Origin: Actinomycetota bacterium
GTDB lineage: Bacteria > Actinomycetota > UBA4738 > HRBIN12
Direction: 5' to 3'
Assembly: GCA_040881665.1 (NCBI GenBank)
Contig: JBBECT010000004.1
Coordinates: 754,303-818,302 of the forward strand
DNA: 64,000 nt
Position numbers and translations under genes: made by a program
The notes under the pieces: model-generated
The model's database searches: none
What the model was told of the DNA's origin: nothing
What the model saw: the letters and a program-made list of their open reading frames with translations, nothing else
Shown: positions 25,321-34,286 of the stretch, piece by piece
How positions within the stretch are numbered: position 1 is the first letter of the stretch
How the letters are laid out: each line of letters starts with the position of its first letter

Positions 25321-26532
25321 GTGGCCGTGACCGGGATCACACGCGAAGAGCTCGCACACCGCGTCGGCGCCGCCGTCAACGATATCGACCGGCTGGTCGA
25401 TATCGGCATCATCACTCCCGGCGAACGGTCCGCCTTCTCCGGGGGAGACGTGTGGCGAGCACGATTCCTCCTTGGGATGGAGCAAGGCGGGCTGTCGCTG
25501 CAGGCGGTCGGCGCGGCGGTCCAAAGCGGCGACCTCTCGTTCGAGTTCTTCGATGCCCCCTACTGGGATCGGTTCGGCGGCCTGCGCGACGAAACGTTCG
25601 CGGACGTCAACAGGGAGACGGGTCTCAGTCTGCGTCTACTGGCATCCGTCCGGGAGGCGAGCGGTTACGCGAGCCCTTCGCCCGACGATCGGATACGGGT
25701 GGACGAACTTGCCGCGATCGAGCTGCTCAAGATGTCGATCGGGGCCGGGATAGCCCCCGACGCCATCGAGCGGCAGCTGCGCGTCTGGGGCGAAAGCATC
25801 GGCCGGATCGCGGATGCGGATGCGAACTTTTGGCACGAGCAGGTCGAGGTCCCGTTCTTGGAAGCCGGCCTCAGCCATTCACAGATGCTCGCCGCGGCGG
25901 GTGACGTGTCCGACGCGATGTCCCCGCTGCTCGACCCGGCGCTCCTGTCCACCTACCACGCTCAGTCGGAGCACACGTGGATGGCGGGCGTCATCGAGGC
26001 GGTCGAGGCGACCTTGGAGAAGGCGGGCCTGCACGAGAGCGAGGGACATCCGCCAGCGATGTGCTTCTTGGACGTGAGCGGCTATACGAGGTTGACGGAG
26101 GAGCGAGGCGACGCAGCCGCAGCCGATGTCTCCTCCCGGCTGGGTGAGCTCGTCGGTCGCAGTTCGCGCGACCGCGCCGGCCGACCCGTCAAATGGCTGG
26201 GCGACGGCGTTATGGTCCACTTCAAGGAGCCGGCCAAGGCGGTCGGGTTCGCCCTCGAGATGCGGGACGAGGTGCCAACCGCGGGCCTGCCCCCCGTGCA
26301 CGTCGGGATCGCAGCCGGGCCGCTGATCTACCAGAGCGGCGACTATTTCGGAAGGACCGTGAACCTTGCCTCGCGCATCGCTGCGTACGCGACCGCCGAC
26401 CAGGTCCTGGTCGACGACCAGACGACCCTGGCGACCACGGATCAGGACGTGGCATTCGACGAGATCGGGCCGGTGGAACTCAAGGGAGTCGCGCAGCCCG
26501 TCCGTCTCTCGGAAGCTCGTCGTCTCACCTGA
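25321..26532 (+). CDS. Class III adenylate/guanylate cyclase with N-terminal regulatory repeats
   Basis: A 403-residue protein. Residues 1–65 and about 95–165 look like two copies of a helix-turn-helix-like module (EELAHRVGAAVNDIDRLVDI; then DELAAIELLKMSIGAGIAPD), resembling the regulatory part of Rv1264-type cyclases. Residues about 240–395 are the catalytic domain: metal aspartates in CFLDVSGYTRL and KWLGDGVM, the base-contacting Lys before LGDG, and the transition-state pair in NLASRI. All key residues are present, so it should make cAMP (or cGMP). It is cytosolic, with no membrane segment. GTG start. It follows the HerA-like ATPase closely; whether they work together is unknown. Confidence 0.88.
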   Translation: MAVTGITREELAHRVGAAVNDIDRLVDIGIITPGERSAFSGGDVWRARFLLGMEQGGLSLQAVGAAVQSGDLSFEFFDAPYWDRFGGLRDETFADVNRETGLSLRLLASVREASGYASPSPDDRIRVDELAAIELLKMSIGAGIAPDAIERQLRVWGESIGRIADADANFWHEQVEVPFLEAGLSHSQMLAAAGDVSDAMSPLLDPALLSTYHAQSEHTWMAGVIEAVEATLEKAGLHESEGHPPAMCFLDVSGYTRLTEERGDAAAADVSSRLGELVGRSSRDRAGRPVKWLGDGVMVHFKEPAKAVGFALEMRDEVPTAGLPPVHVGIAAGPLIYQSGDYFGRTVNLASRIAAYATADQVLVDDQTTLATTDQDVAFDEIGPVELKGVAQPVRLSEARRLT

Positions 26533-26568
26533 TCGGGTGCTCGGGGCGATGAGCCTGCGAGGTTGTAT

Positions 26569-26961
26569 CTAGTCGATCTCGGCCGGCCGATACACACACA
26601 GCGCCCAGATGACCGCGATGTCGAGGGCGATCAGCAGGATCGACCACCAAGGTTGCACCGGGATGTGCATGAAGTTCACGAACGCCTGCGCGCCGACGAC
26701 GATGATGCCGACCGCGCGGGCCCAGGTCTGCCCGGCGAGCAATCCCAGTCCGACCAGCACGACGATGGTGCCCCAGAGTAGGTGGAGCCATCCCCAGCTC
26801 GAGGTGCTGAGCTCCAACGTGTAGTTAGGCGTCGCGAGGAAGACCGGATCGTCGAGGATGGCGATCAAACCCATGAACGCCTGGAAGGCACCTACGAGGA
26901 TCATGACCGTCGCGGCGAACAACACCCAACCCGCGCCGCGCTGGTTCCCTGAAGCTGCCAT
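26569..26961 (-). CDS. DUF7144-type four-helix membrane protein
   Basis: A 130-residue integral membrane protein with four hydrophobic helices (about residues 12–35, 55–78, 83–103, 107–124). It has the family pattern GWVLFA, SSWGWLHLLWG, TWARAVGIIV and a final SILLIALDIAVIWAL. Such proteins are common in actinobacteria and have no known function. GGAGGTTC lies upstream of the ATG. It is convergent with the cyclase gene (36 bases apart). A loosely similar membrane protein lies at 37433. Confidence 0.85.
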   Translation of the reverse strand: MAASGNQRGAGWVLFAATVMILVGAFQAFMGLIAILDDPVFLATPNYTLELSTSSWGWLHLLWGTIVVLVGLGLLAGQTWARAVGIIVVGAQAFVNFMHIPVQPWWSILLIALDIAVIWALCVYRPAEID

Positions 26962-27206
26962 CTGAAGAACCTCCCTCCACGTGGCCGTCGTCGGCCTCGG
27001 GAGCAGACTACGCGTACCCGTAGAGGATTTTCGCTTATTGACTAGCGGACTCCGTCCGGGACCAGCCGGATAGTCGGCATCCTCACGGTAAGGGTACGCT
27101 GCGTTCTGCTGCCCGCCGTTCCCGACACACAGCCGGTTCGGCGGTCACTGACGCGGCTTCGTTGGAATCGCTTGTCGGCGGATGGTCGGAGGAGGAGGAG
27201 GGCTCG

Positions 27207-29045
27207 ATGCGAGCGTACCCCGCGATCTCGGATCACGGACTGATCGGCGACCTGCAGACGGCGGCCCTGGTCGCGACCGACGGCACGATCGACTGGTTCT
27301 GTACGCCGCGTTTCGATTCTCCGAGCGTGTTCGCATCGCTATTGGATCAGGAGCGGGGAGGCCGGTTCCGGATCGCGCCCTCGAACGACGAGTTCGTGAC
27401 AAAGCAACTCTACTTCCCCGACACGGCCATCTTGATCACGAGGTTCATGACGCCGGACGGCGTGGGTGAGGTCCTCGACTTCATGCCCATCTCGCATCCC
27501 GAGCGACCGACCGACCTTCATCGCATCGTGAGGCTCGTGCGCGTCGTCCGAGGGGAGATGGAGTTCGTGCTCGAGTGCGAGCCCCGACTCGACTACGGTC
27601 GCGTGTCCCATCACGTCGAGGAGACGGACCGAGGGGTCATCTTCCGCGCCGGGGAGCAGGAGCTCTCGCTCCGCGGCACCGTGCCGCTCGAGGTCGTCGG
27701 CAGTGACGCCCGTGCGACGTGGCGTGGCACACCGGACCAGGTCGGCGGGGTGGTCCTGGAATCGGTCGTTGGGGAGCTTCCGAGACTCGAGCCGAGCGAA
27801 GTGCTGGACATGTTCAATGCGACCGTGCGGTTCTGGCGTGAGTGGCTCGGACGCTCGACGTACCGTGGTCGCTGGCAGGAGGCCGTTCACCGTTCGGCGA
27901 TGACGCTCAAGCTGATGACGTACGCGCCGACGGGAGCGCTCGTCGCAGCACCGACGACGAGCCTCCCGGAGCAGGTCGGCGGCGAACGGAACTGGGACTA
28001 CCGCTTCACGTGGGTGCGCGACGGCTCGTTCTCCGTGTACGCCCTCCTCGGACTGGGATACACCGACGAGGCGGCGGCGTTCGGTCGGTGGTTGGTCGAC
28101 CGTGCAAGCGATCGAGCCGGCGACGCCGCGGGGCCGCTGAAGATCATGTACAGGATCGACGGATCGCCCGATCTGCAGGAGGAGGTGCTGGACCACCTCG
28201 AGGGGTACCGCGGTTCGGGGCCGGTGCGGATCGGGAACGGTGCTTCCGACCAGCTTCAGCTCGACATCTACGGCGAGGCGATCGATTCGGTCGATCTCGC
28301 CGACCGCCGCGGCATCGTTCCGACCCACCAGGGATGGACGCAACTGGCGCGCGTCCTTGACTGGTTGTGCGACAACTGGGATCGAACCGACGAAGGCATC
28401 TGGGAGACGCGCGGAGGCCAGAAGGACTTCGTGTACGGCCGGGTGATGTCGTGGGTGGCGATGGACCGAGGCCTGCGCCTATCGGAACGTCGGGGGCGGC
28501 CTGCGGACGTCGAGCGGTGGAGGAGGACGCGGGACCAGATCTACGGCCAGGTGATGGAGAAGGGCTGGAGTAAGGAGCGAGCGGCTTTCGTGCAGCACTA
28601 CGGATCCGACGTAGTCGATGCGTCGAACCTCCTCATGCCGCTCGTCGGGTTCATCGCTCCACGCGATCCGATGTGGTTGTCGACGCTCGATGCGATCGAC
28701 GAAGAGCTCGTCTCGGACAGCCTCGTGTACCGCTACGACCCGAGCGCTTCACCGGACGGTCTGCGGGGGTCGGAGGGCACGTTCTCCATCTGCACGTTCT
28801 GGTACGTCGACGCGCTCGCCCGCTCGGGCCGACTCGAGCAGGCGCGACTCACGTTCGAGAAGATGCTCACGTACGGGAACCACCTCGGGCTGTATTCGGA
28901 GGAGATAGGCCCGACCGGCGAGCAGCTCGGGAACTTCCCGCAGGCGTTCACACATCTATCGCTGATCAATGCTGCGATGAACCTGGATTTTCAACTCGAC
29001 CACGGTCCAGGCTGGGTCGACTTGGTCTCCCCGCCGCGTCGATAG
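27207..29045 (+). CDS. GH15 family glycoside hydrolase (glucoamylase/trehalase-like), copy 1
   Basis: A 612-residue cytosolic protein. The N-terminal trehalase-like domain opens with ISDHGLIGDLQTAALVATDG, followed by IDWFCTPRFDSPSVFA. The catalytic (alpha/alpha)6 barrel begins near residue 240 with the strongly conserved RNWDYRFTWVRDGSF-type motif, and has FVYGRVMSWVAMDRGL and a final LGNFPQAFTHLSLINAA. Bacterial GH15 members hydrolyse maltodextrins or trehalose. The ATG at 27207 follows a long GGAGGAGGAGGAGGG track. The next gene (MFS) starts 19 bases after it. A second GH15 paralogue is at 44065. Confidence 0.92.
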   Translation: MRAYPAISDHGLIGDLQTAALVATDGTIDWFCTPRFDSPSVFASLLDQERGGRFRIAPSNDEFVTKQLYFPDTAILITRFMTPDGVGEVLDFMPISHPERPTDLHRIVRLVRVVRGEMEFVLECEPRLDYGRVSHHVEETDRGVIFRAGEQELSLRGTVPLEVVGSDARATWRGTPDQVGGVVLESVVGELPRLEPSEVLDMFNATVRFWREWLGRSTYRGRWQEAVHRSAMTLKLMTYAPTGALVAAPTTSLPEQVGGERNWDYRFTWVRDGSFSVYALLGLGYTDEAAAFGRWLVDRASDRAGDAAGPLKIMYRIDGSPDLQEEVLDHLEGYRGSGPVRIGNGASDQLQLDIYGEAIDSVDLADRRGIVPTHQGWTQLARVLDWLCDNWDRTDEGIWETRGGQKDFVYGRVMSWVAMDRGLRLSERRGRPADVERWRRTRDQIYGQVMEKGWSKERAAFVQHYGSDVVDASNLLMPLVGFIAPRDPMWLSTLDAIDEELVSDSLVYRYDPSASPDGLRGSEGTFSICTFWYVDALARSGRLEQARLTFEKMLTYGNHLGLYSEEIGPTGEQLGNFPQAFTHLSLINAAMNLDFQLDHGPGWVDLVSPPRR

Positions 29046-29064
29046 GTCACGAGGAGCGCGAACC

Positions 29065-30486
29065 GTGACGGAAGGCCCTGTCGTGCCGGCAGCATCGACG
29101 GTCTCGCCACGACGACTCTTGGCTCCGCTCGCCCTGGCGCAGTTCATCTGCAGCTTCGCGGGCTCGAACATGAACGTGATGATCAACGACATCACGCATG
29201 ACCTCGACACGACCGTGAAGGGTGTGCAGGCGACGATCACGCTGTTCCTGCTAACGATGGCCGTCCTCATGATCCCGTGCAGCAAGCTGACCGATCGGTG
29301 GGGACGCAAGCGATGCTTCATCGGAGGCCTCGCTCTCTACGGCGTCGGGGCGCTCCTCAGCGCGGTGTCACCCGGCCTCGGAGTGCTGATCCTCGGGAAC
29401 TCCATCCTCGAAGGCGTTGGTACGGCGCTGTTGATTCCGCCCGTCTACATCCTCGCGACGCTGGCGTTCACCGATTTTGCATCACGTGCCCGGGCGTTCG
29501 GCGTGATCAGTGGTATGGGAGGGATCGGTGCAGCGGCGGGTCCTCTGATCGGTGGCGTGATCACGACGGCGATCAGCTGGCGAGCAGCGTTCATCTTCCA
29601 GGCCCTCGTCATCGTGGTCATCGTCCTTCTGAGCCGTCGTCGAGTGGTCGACCCGCTGGCGCCGGACCCGACCCGCCCCTTCGACGCGAAAGGAGCGCTG
29701 CTGTCGTCGGTCGGAATGTTCTTCGTGGTGTTCGGGATCCTCCAGGCCGACACGAATGCTGTGCTCATGGCGGTGTTGTTGACCGCTGGGGTCGCCATCC
29801 TGGTCGGTTTCTTCCTCTACATCCGCTCCAGGGAGCGCGCCGGGAAGGAAGCGCTCTTGTCTATGGGCCTGTTCAAGAACCGCACCTCGAACCTCGCCCT
29901 CGTCACGCAGAACCTCCAGTGGCTGCTGCTGATGGGAACGTCGTTCGTCGTCGCCGTCTTCCTGCAGACCGTTCGTGGGTACAACGCCATCGAGACAGGT
30001 GTCATCTTCACCGCGGCGACGCTCGGCGTGCTCGTCTCATCACTCGCGGCCGAACGTCTCGCCAAGAAGTATCCGCAGAAGACCCTTATATGGGTGGGCT
30101 TCGTCGTCACGGTGACGGGGATCGGGGTGCTGCTCGCCCTCGTCGGCGCTTCGTCCCGAGTGATCGCGTTCGCGCCCGGACTCCTGATGATCGGTTTGGG
30201 TTTGGGGGTGATGCTGACCCCGTCGGTCAATGTCGTGCAGTCCAGCTTCCCTGAGGAGCTGCAAGGTGAGATCTCGGGTCTGTCGCGCAGCGTGTCGAAC
30301 CTGGGCTCGTCCTTCGGCACAGCGATCGCCGGCACGATCTTGGTGTCCGGTGTGGCAGCGGGAAATGGGTCCTACGTGCTCGCGATGATCACGCTCGCGG
30401 CGCTCGGCCTTGTCGGCCTCTTTGCCGCCCTTCGGCTTCCGGCTGCATCCGTGCCCGGGTCGACGGATCGTGGAGCGACACCCTGA
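29065..30486 (+). CDS. MFS transporter, DHA2-like drug/solute exporter
   Basis: A 473-residue membrane protein with about 14 hydrophobic segments. It shows the major-facilitator motif A region KLTDRWGRKRCFIGG near residue 77 and the antiporter motif C (GMGGIGAAAGPLIGG) in helix 5, which mark proton-coupled exporters of the EmrB/QacA type. GTG start after GAGGAG. It follows the GH15 gene closely, so a link with sugar export is possible but unproven. The 167-base gap after it, up to the TolB-like gene end, shows no gene. Confidence 0.88.
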   Translation: MTEGPVVPAASTVSPRRLLAPLALAQFICSFAGSNMNVMINDITHDLDTTVKGVQATITLFLLTMAVLMIPCSKLTDRWGRKRCFIGGLALYGVGALLSAVSPGLGVLILGNSILEGVGTALLIPPVYILATLAFTDFASRARAFGVISGMGGIGAAAGPLIGGVITTAISWRAAFIFQALVIVVIVLLSRRRVVDPLAPDPTRPFDAKGALLSSVGMFFVVFGILQADTNAVLMAVLLTAGVAILVGFFLYIRSRERAGKEALLSMGLFKNRTSNLALVTQNLQWLLLMGTSFVVAVFLQTVRGYNAIETGVIFTAATLGVLVSSLAAERLAKKYPQKTLIWVGFVVTVTGIGVLLALVGASSRVIAFAPGLLMIGLGLGVMLTPSVNVVQSSFPEELQGEISGLSRSVSNLGSSFGTAIAGTILVSGVAAGNGSYVLAMITLAALGLVGLFAALRLPAASVPGSTDRGATP

Positions 30487-30653
30487 TTGCAAGTCCTCGG
30501 CTCAGCGACGGAGGGACAAGGAGGAGTACTGCAGCCGGACGTCAAGATTCTCGGATCCCGTTACCGGGGTGCTGTCTCTGTGGCTAGCTGTTCTACGCAG
30601 TGAGGGTGTGGCAGCCGAGGGCTCGCGCACCGGTTGGGTCGTCCGTCCTCGGT

Positions 30654-31853
30654 CTACGGGCAGTTCGCGCTCAGATCCTTGAGGTCGCGGATGCACCGGT
30701 CGATCTCGGCCCCACCGTTGATCGAATCGTTCCCCCTCACGCCGTCGAGCGAACTTAGCCGGTCGTTGCCCGGGCCACCCCGGTGGACGTCCTCGCCTGC
30801 TCCTCCGACGACCGTGTCCTCCCCGTCCCCGCCCCACAGCGAGTCGTTTCCCGACCCGCCGAAGATGGCATCGAAGCCGCCGCCGCCCTCGATGACGTCG
30901 CCGCCGCCGAGGCCGCAGATGAGGTCCGCTCCGCCGGTTCCGACCAGCGTGTCCGGGCCATCGGTTCCCATGAGCGTGCATTCCGGTTGCCAGTCCGGTG
31001 ACCCGTCGGACGCGGGATCCGACGTCAGGTTCGTCTGCTCGGAGCCATCGGCGTTCATCGCGTAGATCTCGTGGTCGCCGTCGCGAGCGCTCGTGAAGGC
31101 GATCTGAGTACCATCGGGAGAGAAGGAAGGCGCGAAATCCCCGGTGTCATTCGTCGTCAGTCTCGTCTGCTCGGATCCATCCGCGTTCATCACGTAGATC
31201 TCGTCGTTGGCGTCGCGATTGCTGTTGAAGGCGATCCGCGTCCCGTCGGGGGAGAACGAGGGGTTGAAGCTCGACGATTGCGCGTTCGACGTGAGCCTCC
31301 TCGGCTCCGTGCCGTTCGCCTTCATGGAGAAGATCGCGAAGAAGCCAGGCCTGCCGCTCTCGAACACGATCCTCCTGCCGGACCAGGAGGGGTTCCCGTC
31401 CTCCGCGGGGTGCGTCGTCAGACGGGTCAGGCCGGTGCCGTCCACATCGATCGAGAAGATATCGGCGTTGCCAGCCTCGGGGATGCGAACAAAGGCGACT
31501 TTGGTGCCGTCGGGCGACCAGGTGGGGGCGGCGTCGAAAGCGGCACCCCTCGTGAGGATGCTCTGATCGGATCCGTCAGCGTTCATCGTGTAGAGCTTGA
31601 AGTGGCCGTTGCGGTCGCTCCGGAACACGATCTTCGAGCCGTCTGGGGACCAGACAGGCGCGTCGTTGAAGGCGAGGAAATCGGAGAGGTTCGTCGGATT
31701 GGAGCCGTCGGATTCCATTGAATAGATCTCGCCGCCGGCCCGGAACGCGATCTTCCCGTTCGATCCGGGGTACGAGGACCCGGCCGGCTGCCCCAGCAGG
31801 AGCATCCAGCAAAGGGCCGCAGCGAGCACTCCGATGCCGCGTCGGATCCGCAA
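30654..31853 (-). CDS. Secreted TolB-type beta-propeller protein with RTX C-terminus
   Basis: A 399-residue exported protein. Residues 1–27 are a signal peptide. Residues about 30–290 are six PD40/WD40-like TolB repeats (SPDGSKIVF, SPDGTKVAF, SPDGTRIAF, SPDGTQIAF with IYVMNADGSEQTRLT), forming a propeller. Residues about 292–385 are hemolysin-type calcium-binding repeats (GTDGPDTLVGTGGADLI, GGSGNDSLWGGDGEDTV), ending in a Cys-bounded tail. The RTX segment is related in style to the large protein at 3498. It is probably an extracellular or surface protein; no secretion partner is visible. Confidence 0.9.
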   Translation of the reverse strand: MRIRRGIGVLAAALCWMLLLGQPAGSSYPGSNGKIAFRAGGEIYSMESDGSNPTNLSDFLAFNDAPVWSPDGSKIVFRSDRNGHFKLYTMNADGSDQSILTRGAAFDAAPTWSPDGTKVAFVRIPEAGNADIFSIDVDGTGLTRLTTHPAEDGNPSWSGRRIVFESGRPGFFAIFSMKANGTEPRRLTSNAQSSSFNPSFSPDGTRIAFNSNRDANDEIYVMNADGSEQTRLTTNDTGDFAPSFSPDGTQIAFTSARDGDHEIYAMNADGSEQTNLTSDPASDGSPDWQPECTLMGTDGPDTLVGTGGADLICGLGGGDVIEGGGGFDAIFGGSGNDSLWGGDGEDTVVGGAGEDVHRGGPGNDRLSSLDGVRGNDSINGGAEIDRCIRDLKDLSANCP

Positions 31854-32048
31854 ATCAGGGTTCCTCTCTCCCTGGTCGATACGGTGCGAGGCTCGCCGGG
31901 CTCCGCTGTTGATCCCTCGACGATGGCTCGTCCGCCAGGGCGGGCATTCGCACGGATAGTCTCAGATCCCGTCCGCGGAGTCGAGACGACCGTGCCGGGT
32001 GTCCTGGCCTTCGCCCTGGCACCTGGCTCTCGCGCAGCGGGCCGCCAG

Positions 32049-32168
32049 TCAGCAGGACCAGTCAGCAGGAAGGGAGTTGGCGCGGGCGTTGACGCTGGTC
32101 GCGAGCAAGATCGCCGAGATGATCTGGGTGCCCGCGATCACGACGATCGCGATCGGCAGGACGGTCAC
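32049..32168 (-). pseudogene. GAP-family (PF11139-like) membrane protein, N-terminal fragment
   Basis: The minus strand from a GTG at 32168 reads VTVLPIAIVVIAGTQIISAI, then LLATSVNARANS, and stops soon after. This is the first helix and following loop of the GAP/Sap-like membrane family, which normally continues for about 200 residues. Only some 39 codons remain, so it is a stub. The surrounding 500 bases (31854–32349) hold nothing else that I can support. Confidence 0.45.
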
Positions 32169-32349
32169 AGGTCCACGAACCTCGTCCTTTCTGGTCCCCG
32201 ACCGCTCGGCGGCCCCATGCGGAGCGGGTCCGGGTGGCAAGAGCAGTCGGCGGGTGGGTGGTTCGCCGTCGTGGCGAGCAGGCCGCCTGGACCGACCGAT
32301 CGGCCCCCAGGCCGCTAGGCTCGGGGTCCTCAATCGAAGGAGGAAGCCG

Positions 32350-32832
32350 ATGTCGTCGAGAACCGACTACACCGAGGAAGAGTGGGCCGCCCTGCGCCGC
32401 GCCCCGCTCGTGGCCGGGATGGGCATCTCACTCGCCGACCCCGGCGGCCCGATCGAGGCCACGAAGGAGACCTTGGCGGCGATGAAGGCCGTCTCCGCAC
32501 CCGGCAGCGACGACGAGCTGCTCGTCGCCGTGTCGCAGGACGCCATGGCGATGAGCCAACAGCGGCAGAACCCCCTGGGCGACTTCAAGCTGCTCGGGGA
32601 GACTGCCGGTCAGCAGGTGCTGGACGAGATGCGCAAGGTCAACGGCATCCTCGCCGCGAAGGCGACCCCCGAGGAGACGGCGGCGTTCCGAAGCTGGCTC
32701 ATGAGCGCCGCCCAAGCCGCCGCCGACGCCGCCAAAGAGGGCGGCTTCATGGGCTTCGGCGCCGAACGGGTAAGCGCCGGGGAGAAGACGATGCTCGACC
32801 AGCTGGCTGACGCCATGGGCGCGAAAGCCTAG
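32350..32832 (+). CDS. Conserved hypothetical protein
   Basis: A 160-residue, mostly helical, soluble protein starting MSSRTDYTEEEWAALRRAPL. It has a GMGISLADPGGPIEATKET segment near residue 25 and a Gly-Phe-Met C-terminal loop (EGGFMGFGAERVSAGEKTML). It has no signal, membrane segment or catalytic motif that I can name. The ATG follows AAGGAGGAAGCC. It stands alone between the GAP fragment and the phosphoesterase. The pattern EEWxxLRRAP…GxxISxADPGG recurs in hypothetical proteins of several bacterial phyla, to my memory, without assigned function. Confidence 0.75.
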   Translation: MSSRTDYTEEEWAALRRAPLVAGMGISLADPGGPIEATKETLAAMKAVSAPGSDDELLVAVSQDAMAMSQQRQNPLGDFKLLGETAGQQVLDEMRKVNGILAAKATPEETAAFRSWLMSAAQAAADAAKEGGFMGFGAERVSAGEKTMLDQLADAMGAKA

Positions 32833-32983
32833 GGCCGTCCGCTAGGCCTTATCACTCGTGAGGCCCAGCGCGCCGATCGGGCCCTGCGCCGCGGCGCGTC
32901 CGCTTCGCCCGCCACCGGGCCCCCGGAGGATCCACGTGAAGCCGACGGCGATGTGCCCGGAGGAGACACGGGGCGAACGACGA

Positions 32984-33943
32984 CTAGTGACAGTCGGCCG
33001 AGCCCTGGTCGATGAAGTCGGGCTGGCCCCGCGCCGAGGTCCACCGGAAGTCCCACCCGCCGGTACGCAGGCGCAACTGCAGGAACCCGAACGCGTCGGC
33101 TTGGCCGCGGACGAAGATCTCGGGCCGGGTGTGGAAGTTGCCGAACTCGTTCAGGTTCCTCCCGCCGGTGCCCACGACGTACTGGGTGATCCCTCGTTGC
33201 GGATCGAACCGTCCGCGAGGGTCGGCCGGCATCCACCGTGAGTAGTTGTGGTTGTGCCCAGCGAGCAGGACATCCGCGTCGTTCCTATACAGCAGCTTGT
33301 ACAGCGGAGCCGACCGTCGGAGCTCGTAGTCGTCGGTCCAGTCCGCGTTCTGGTACTTCAGCCAGTCCCAGCGCGGGTGGTGCCAGTAGGCGAGGGTGCA
33401 TGCGGACGGATGGGCGGCCAGATCGGCCTCGAGCCACTCGTACTGCGCCGAGCCCGGCCGGCAGTCAACCCCGCCCGCGCTGCAGATCGTCGAGTCGAGC
33501 GAGACCACGTGCCAGCTCCCGAGGTCGTAGGAGTAGTACGGACCGGGTGCGCGATCGTCGAAGTACCGGAAGTACCCCGCCGCGTCGGCCGTCCCGTACT
33601 CGTGGTTCCCCGTGGCCGGCGACGTGATGTCCAGCAGGCGGCCGAAGTACACGTCGTAGTTCTCGACGAAGTTCACGTACTCCCCGTACTCGTACTGGAT
33701 GTCGCCGAGCGGCAGGAACCGGTCGTAGTCGCGTGCGGCGATCGATGCGGCGACGTCGTCGTACTGGCACACGCTGGGGTTGTTGCCTGGCGGGTTCTTG
33801 CATGCGATGTCCCCGACCGCGGCGATCTTCGGCGCAGGGGAATCGCCACGCTGCGCCGAGTTCGCGAGCGGTGCGGATACGAGCAGGGAACAGATGAGCG
33901 CGACGCACAGGAGCGCAACGCCGAGTCCGAGCTTGCGATGCAA
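32984..33943 (-). CDS. Secreted calcineurin-like metallophosphoesterase
   Basis: A 319-residue exported enzyme. The signal peptide covers residues 1–29 (ending ANSAQ). The di-metal site motifs appear in order: AVGDIAC, PLGDIQYEYG, TGNHEYG, AYWHHPRW and AGHNHNYSR, as in purple-acid-phosphatase-like phosphoesterases. All ligands are present. It should hydrolyse phosphate esters outside the cell. Its promoter region has repeated GTTGACC motifs over a TTGACC -35, the same design as the alkaline phosphatase gene, so phosphate control is likely. Confidence 0.9.
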   Translation of the reverse strand: MHRKLGLGVALLCVALICSLLVSAPLANSAQRGDSPAPKIAAVGDIACKNPPGNNPSVCQYDDVAASIAARDYDRFLPLGDIQYEYGEYVNFVENYDVYFGRLLDITSPATGNHEYGTADAAGYFRYFDDRAPGPYYSYDLGSWHVVSLDSTICSAGGVDCRPGSAQYEWLEADLAAHPSACTLAYWHHPRWDWLKYQNADWTDDYELRRSAPLYKLLYRNDADVLLAGHNHNYSRWMPADPRGRFDPQRGITQYVVGTGGRNLNEFGNFHTRPEIFVRGQADAFGFLQLRLRTGGWDFRWTSARGQPDFIDQGSADCH

Positions 33944-33981
33944 TCGAGGCCTCCGGGGGGATCGATATTCCGTCGCGGCGG

Positions 33982-34032
33982 ACCCTAGCCGGACGCCGTG
34001 CTCCCGGTCAACGGTGCGGTTCCGGTCAACGG
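33982..34032 (-). promoter_or_regulatory. Phosphoesterase promoter with repeated GTTGACC boxes
   Basis: On the minus strand, CCGTTGACCGG occurs twice, at 34022–34032 and 34004–34014 (18-base period). The nearer copy supplies a -35 TTGACC (34011–34006), and 18 bases later there is a -10-like TAGGGT (33987–33982). This matches the layout before the alkaline phosphatase. PhoP boxes of actinobacteria are direct repeats close to GTTCACC, so these may be PhoP sites. Confidence 0.5.
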
Positions 34033-34234
34033 GATCGTTCCTGGAACGGATCGGTGCTCGTGACTACGGCTCGTCGCGGGGAAACCGCACCTCCGCCGCG
34101 GCGATCCGTGCGCGGCGGGACAGCTGGGGCGCAAAGGGTCGTGTCTCGCCGAGTTCTGGTCGAGCCCTCTCCGGCTGGGGGATCCGTCGCAACGGGGCTG
34201 GGCCTCGGGAGGGAGTCACAACCGCGGCACGCGA

Positions 34235-34265
34235 AGCACGCCGGCGAGCTGACCGCCGGCGTGCT
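34235..34265 (-). terminator. Hairpin after alkaline phosphatase
   Basis: AGCACGCCGGC and GCCGGCGTGCT form an 11-bp perfect stem around a nine-base loop, 22 bases beyond the alkaline phosphatase stop. There is no U-run, as is common for terminators in high-GC genomes. The rest of the 343-base gap to 33943 holds the phosphoesterase promoter and no gene that I can see. Confidence 0.5.
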
Positions 34266-34286
34266 CGCGTTCGATGACGTCGTCGA

